8,189 nucleotides of DNA from CAYRFF01 sp964436125 (GTDB lineage Bacteria > Bacteroidota > Bacteroidia > Chitinophagales > Saprospiraceae). The stretch's first letter is position 1; each line of letters begins with the position of its first letter. The position numbers and the translations under genes were made by a program. The notes under the pieces are model-generated. The model was not told the origin of the DNA and made no database searches. It saw nothing but the letters and a program-made list of their open reading frames with translations. The stretch spans positions 1-8,189 of the forward strand of contig CAYTBT010000063.1 of assembly GCA_964436125.1 (NCBI GenBank). The letters are read 5' to 3'. Of this stretch, positions 8,001-8,189 are shown piece after piece.

Positions 8001-8189
8001 TTGCAAGTCAAGGGTTCAATGGAAACTGGGTAAGTATGGTCTATGGAACAGCTTCCAATGAAGTACCATTCCCGGTTCCGGATACAGCAATAGTAACACC
8101 GGGAACCGGAACAGGACCATTTGTGGTATCTAATTTTGATCCATGTGGTGATGTTACATTGACATATACTGATCAGGTAGTAGAAGGAA
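1988..8189 (+). CDS. Giant secreted/cell-surface protein with lamin-tail, SprB and HYR modules (3' end beyond window)
   Basis: An uninterrupted frame of 2067 codons that is still open at the right edge, so the gene is partial. The start ATG at 1988 is the first after an in-frame TAG at 1970 and is followed directly by a signal peptide, which fixes the start well despite no Shine-Dalgarno. Order of modules by residue: signal peptide 1-24; three tandem 185-residue lamin-tail-like units 26-579; unclassified beta-rich region 580-725; divergent lamin-tail-like domain about 726-918; beta-rich 919-1023; NAGPD-type module about 1024-1110; canonical lamin-tail domain about 1151-1318; SprB-like repeat 1399-1452; HYR-like modules about 1464-1718; Cys-rich linker 1719-1861; beta-type module about 1862-2019. 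Such mosaics are typical of type IX-secreted adhesins or gliding-related proteins of Bacteroidota. Export and surface location are inferred; no catalytic domain is visible. Lamin-tail domains also precede secreted nucleases (ExeM/NucH type), so an enzyme further downstream cannot be excluded. Confidence 0.95.
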   Translation, partial: MKRFYSHVLYVILCLLGSTLVLNAQCDELLLTGILDGPLSGGQPKAIELYATQDITDLSSYGLELASNGNGSNGIEEFTFPAVSVTAGTYIYVASNTADFNAFFGFNPDYTDGTVTAFNGDDALILYKDSTAVDVFGDPNVDGTGQPWEYKDGWAYRKNSSSTHRNPFEVNDYTYSGPNALDGETSNNSAATPWPIGTYAPSCGTAPPTACDELLLTGILDGPLSGGQPKAIELYATQDITDLSSYGLELVSNGNGSNGIEEFTFPAVSVTAGTYIYVASNTADFNAFFGFNPDYTDGTVTAFNGDDALILYKDSTAVDVFGDPNVDGTGQPWEYKDGWAYRKNSSSTHRNPFEVNDYTYSGPNALDGETSNNSAATPWPIGTYAPSCGTAPPTACDELLLTGILDGPLSGGQPKAIELYATQDITDLSSYGLELVSNGNGSNGIEEFTFPAVSVTAGTYIYVASNTADFNAFFGFNPDYTDGTVTAFNGDDALILYKDSTAVDVFGDPNVDGTGQPWEYKDGWAYRKNSSSTHRNPFEVNDYTYSGPNALDGETSNNSAATPWPIGTYAPSCGTAPPTGITYVSDTFECLINSVKGKLTIIFNGADTLNYGLYDATHHFLIHPYEYEVNYGGSDSIPDTLVYTLDYPVYENTSIEYYILNLDDHSDKSTTFTVDFSQCSDCIVNPSNLDAYAFDLAVSDSACSGDTLFYQKQINRLAASYEYSPNRIRFNELRIDQPGADDDEYIEINLPDTLAASQNYGIVIIGDGAGGSGEIEEFIDLSGISLNAPYNRTFLIGESTMTIGTPDMVVNMNLENSDNHTYLIVDSFSGAVGDDLDTDDDGVLDVLPWTEVVDAISIIEDLSSGDKYYAGNFTGGVIIGPDGNFMPGHVYRNEYGNWTIGDYNPGSAYETPGFPNSDYRVRATLFVLQDSSASGGSTDEIIAMYDMSYQDSIATYTLTGLDTGQYCLYTTLYLDTLSQTGNELINFVNSTGITEYSALLAQTDFCVNSPDTCDSFTILASANAGPDMTATVCNSTLYFPHKVDLDTVLAAGADIGGSFSPIGSAPMLDSLNVFDGTGKAVGTYQYNYIVTTSGGLCGNDTSVVTIQVINCDPCIDMQAPNVDSLFIACASDTVSIIPTGGGIPSPIVPTELFISEYVEGSGLNKCIELYNGTGAAIDLAAGNYELDVYFNGSSTPGSTIALTGVIPDGASYVICDAGASYPNPDQSTTSSMFNGDDAVVLVHNGVNVDIFGNIACDPGSQWSSPSNGTKDRTLVRKPSVYQGITIDPSNPPCDFPTLESEWISLPKDDFSDLGSHTYAAVDTSSDTYNFYSDAGLDTTDLIASGDSLDIYLIPPFNFTGDTTISIWVTAVKDTCESTATQVDIEFHAEPVFADSIVPASCTGNQDGAIYLTEVSGTAPYTFTWADGSSSEDRTGLASGSYSVTISDFIGCSTVYTFIVPVAIDTIAPTIQCAADITINCDDSTDPAINPALILPTVSDNCDQNVDITYADLIIDGNCPQNYTISRTYYATDDNGNVDSCTQQIEVVDLTAPVIICKDITVALGPDGTVEIASMDLVTSVSDNCGAVTVIAADTTFDGSDIGINTVLVTATDECGNTASCTAEVTILDNIAPAFLNCPPDMTVTLDPGDCDYYNFYYDLKVIEQGIVVSVNDSSDLVSFNNCSTYGFGDVLPIGTWEICYEVTDSSGNTATCIFNITVEPFPDVRTSLTCNDLVIASLNQNCEACINADDILEGGPYGCYERYTVEIAEDPAFANVIGVGATVCLDGTYAGDTLYTRITDDSTGNSCEGRLILVDDVIPDLLCSNYSITCGDPILPGTGHTVDAVLEASADTTTITPATAVACPGGAYSYLRVIDLEALGINGAFTPHTFRMGVEQSGGGVNATLRFYKFNDPSVYDPTATGFSYSDLTQIGTDVTGTIPALNLAFWQMPVSGITIPSGLKYVVYELEVPGGNFVDFVMGSNTNGEDTPTYISSDFCNLPDPATLASQGFNGNWVSMVYGTASNEVPFPVPDTAIVTPGTGTGPFVVSNFDPCGDVTLTYTDQVVEG
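2063..2617 (+). repeat. Lamin-tail-like repeat unit, copy 1 (residues 26-210)
   Basis: The lamin-tail family (LTD, a beta-sandwich of the immunoglobulin type) is indicated by: an opening strand ELLLTGI at 28-34; the KAIELYAT strand around 45-52; SSYGLEL near 60-65; the FNGDDALILY motif from 118; DVFGD at 134-138; and W148, W154 and YRK towards the end. These match, element for element, the canonical domain later in the same protein (FNGDDAVVLV, DIFGN, LVRK). The role of such domains in secreted bacterial proteins is poorly defined; binding or scaffolding is assumed. This copy carries the divergent 5' part (five substitutions relative to copies 2 and 3). Confidence 0.9.
2618..3172 (+). repeat. 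Lamin-tail-like repeat unit, copy 2 (residues 211-395)
   Basis: A second 185-residue unit, with the same motifs as copy 1 at an offset of 185 residues. It begins TGT-GAC-GAA (Cys-Asp-Glu) and ends in the Pro/Thr-rich linker SCGTAPPTA. It differs from copy 1 by one residue (Val instead of Ala at the position corresponding to 66) and four silent changes, and matches copy 3 base for base as read by eye. Confidence 0.93.
3173..3725 (+). repeat. Lamin-tail-like repeat unit, copy 3 (residues 396-579)
   Basis: The third unit is identical to copy 2 up to base 3725, inside the linker codon after Pro-Pro-Thr. From there the sequence moves into unrelated coding DNA beginning Gly-Ile-Thr-Tyr. The sharp edge in the same linker that joins the other units fits unit-by-unit expansion by recombination within the linker. 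Confidence 0.93.
4163..4741 (+). other. Divergent lamin-tail-like domain with Asp-rich loop (residues about 726-918)
   Basis: The segment starts NRIRFNELRID and continues DDDEYIEI, matching the opening strands of lamin-tail domains ('ExxxxxxxxxxxEYIEI'). At residues 834-845 there is an Asp-rich loop reading DDLDTDDDGVLD, followed by PWTEVVDAI; this layout occurs in lamin-tail proteins of marine bacteria and resembles calcium-binding DxDxDG loops. It ends with a Trp-containing YGNWTIGDYNPGSAYETPGFPN segment, also typical of the domain's end. Calcium binding is inferred from the acidic spacing only. The domain is not a copy of the tandem units; similarity is at fold and motif level. Confidence 0.75.
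5057..5317 (+). other. NAGPD-type secreted module, PKD/gliding-associated style (residues about 1024-1110)
   Basis: The segment begins NAGPDMTATVCNST, runs through VDLDTVL and GGSFSPIGSAP, and ends VGTYQYNYIVTTSGG with CGNDTSVVTIQV. This is the usual layout of an Ig/PKD-like module repeated in large type IX-secreted proteins of Bacteroidota, in which 'NAGPD...C' opens the domain and 'GTYxFxYxV...C..DTAxVTVxV' closes it. A structural spacer or adhesin role is inferred. Confidence 0.65.
5438..5941 (+). other. Canonical lamin-tail domain (residues about 1151-1318)
   Basis: The opening ELFISEYVEGSGLNKCIELY followed by NGTGAAIDL and NYELDVYFNGSS is a very recognisable lamin-tail signature, the same as at the N-terminus of extracellular nucleases such as ExeM. 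It continues with a VIPDGASYVICDAGA strand, FNGDDAVVLVHNG, VDIFGN, RTLVRK and ESEWISL. This domain is the internal reference that identifies the three tandem units as lamin-tail-like. No nuclease motif follows within the window. Confidence 0.9.
6182..6343 (+). other. SprB-like repeat (residues 1399-1452)
   Basis: The segment begins ASCTGNQDGAIYLTEVSG, then TAPYTFTWADGSSSEDRTGL, then ASGSYSVTISDFIGCS. This is the SprB repeat pattern (C-x-G-x-x-DG ... G-x-x-P-Y-x-F-x-W ... L-x-x-G-x-Y-x-V-x-V-x-D-x-x-G-C), known from the Flavobacterium gliding adhesin SprB and from many other Bacteroidota surface proteins. A single copy is present here. Confidence 0.85.
6377..7141 (+). other. Three HYR-like modules (residues about 1464-1718)
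   Basis: There are three consecutive modules of about 80-90 residues. Each opens with a 'D-x-x-AP-x-I-x-C' type boundary: DTIAPTIQCAADITINC, DLTAPVIICKDITV, and DNIAPAFLNCPPDMTV. The first two contain the family's SDNC motif, and all three close with a strand such as ATDDNGNVDSC, ATDECGNTASC or VTDSSGNTATC. HYR modules are Ig-fold extracellular domains linked to adhesion; here they probably act as a stalk. Module borders at about 1548 and 1628 are approximate. Confidence 0.82.
7571..8044 (+). other. Unnamed beta-rich secreted module (residues about 1862-2019)
   Basis: The segment begins ACPGGAYSYLRVIDLEALG, with GAFTPHTFRMGVEQSGGG, ATLRFYKFND, and SGLKYVVYELEVPGGNFVDFVMGSN, and ends QGFNGNWVSMVYG. 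The alternation of hydrophobic and polar residues suggests a jelly-roll or fibronectin-like beta sandwich. I recall similar 'R-V-x-D-L-x-x-x-G-I' modules in other large secreted Bacteroidota proteins but cannot give a family name with confidence. It follows a Cys-rich linker (about 1719-1861) that I cannot classify. Confidence 0.45.

Overview
The window looks like a piece of a Bacteroidota genome, probably from the Saprospiria/Lewinella-like branch, though the exact taxon is my inference. The reasons are a very large secreted protein made of lamin-tail, SprB-type and HYR-type modules, gene starts without Shine-Dalgarno sequences, one TAnnTTTG-type -7 promoter box, and simple intergenic repeats of the 'taatagccaat' and 'ttaccgatta' kinds. 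It holds two divergently transcribed genes separated by about 515 bp.

Positions 1-269 are non-coding and full of short repeats, ending in a 35-bp-period tandem repeat that runs into the last codons of the first gene. Positions 270-1472 (minus strand) encode a complete, intact PLP-dependent class I aminotransferase of the aspartate aminotransferase type, a housekeeping enzyme. Positions 1473-1987 form an intergenic region with an 11-bp perfect inverted repeat 75 bp apart, a 9-bp tandem repeat, a candidate -7 box and a short direct repeat next to the start of the second gene.

From 1988 to the right edge, one uninterrupted plus-strand frame (2067 codons, no stop) encodes the N-terminal part of a giant exported protein. 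It starts with a signal peptide, then three tandem 185-residue lamin-tail-like repeats that are almost identical in DNA (period 555 bp; copies 2 and 3 identical, copy 1 with five substitutions, all in its first 122 bp). After these come an unclassified beta-rich stretch, a divergent lamin-tail-like domain with an Asp-rich loop, a PKD/gliding-type module, a canonical lamin-tail domain, an SprB-like repeat, three HYR-like modules, a Cys-rich linker and a further secreted beta-type module. The C-terminus, where a type IX secretion sorting domain would be expected, lies outside the window.

The two genes show no evident functional link. The main point of interest is the recently amplified lamin-tail block in the surface protein. 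I see no CRISPR array, RNA gene, transposase or defence system.
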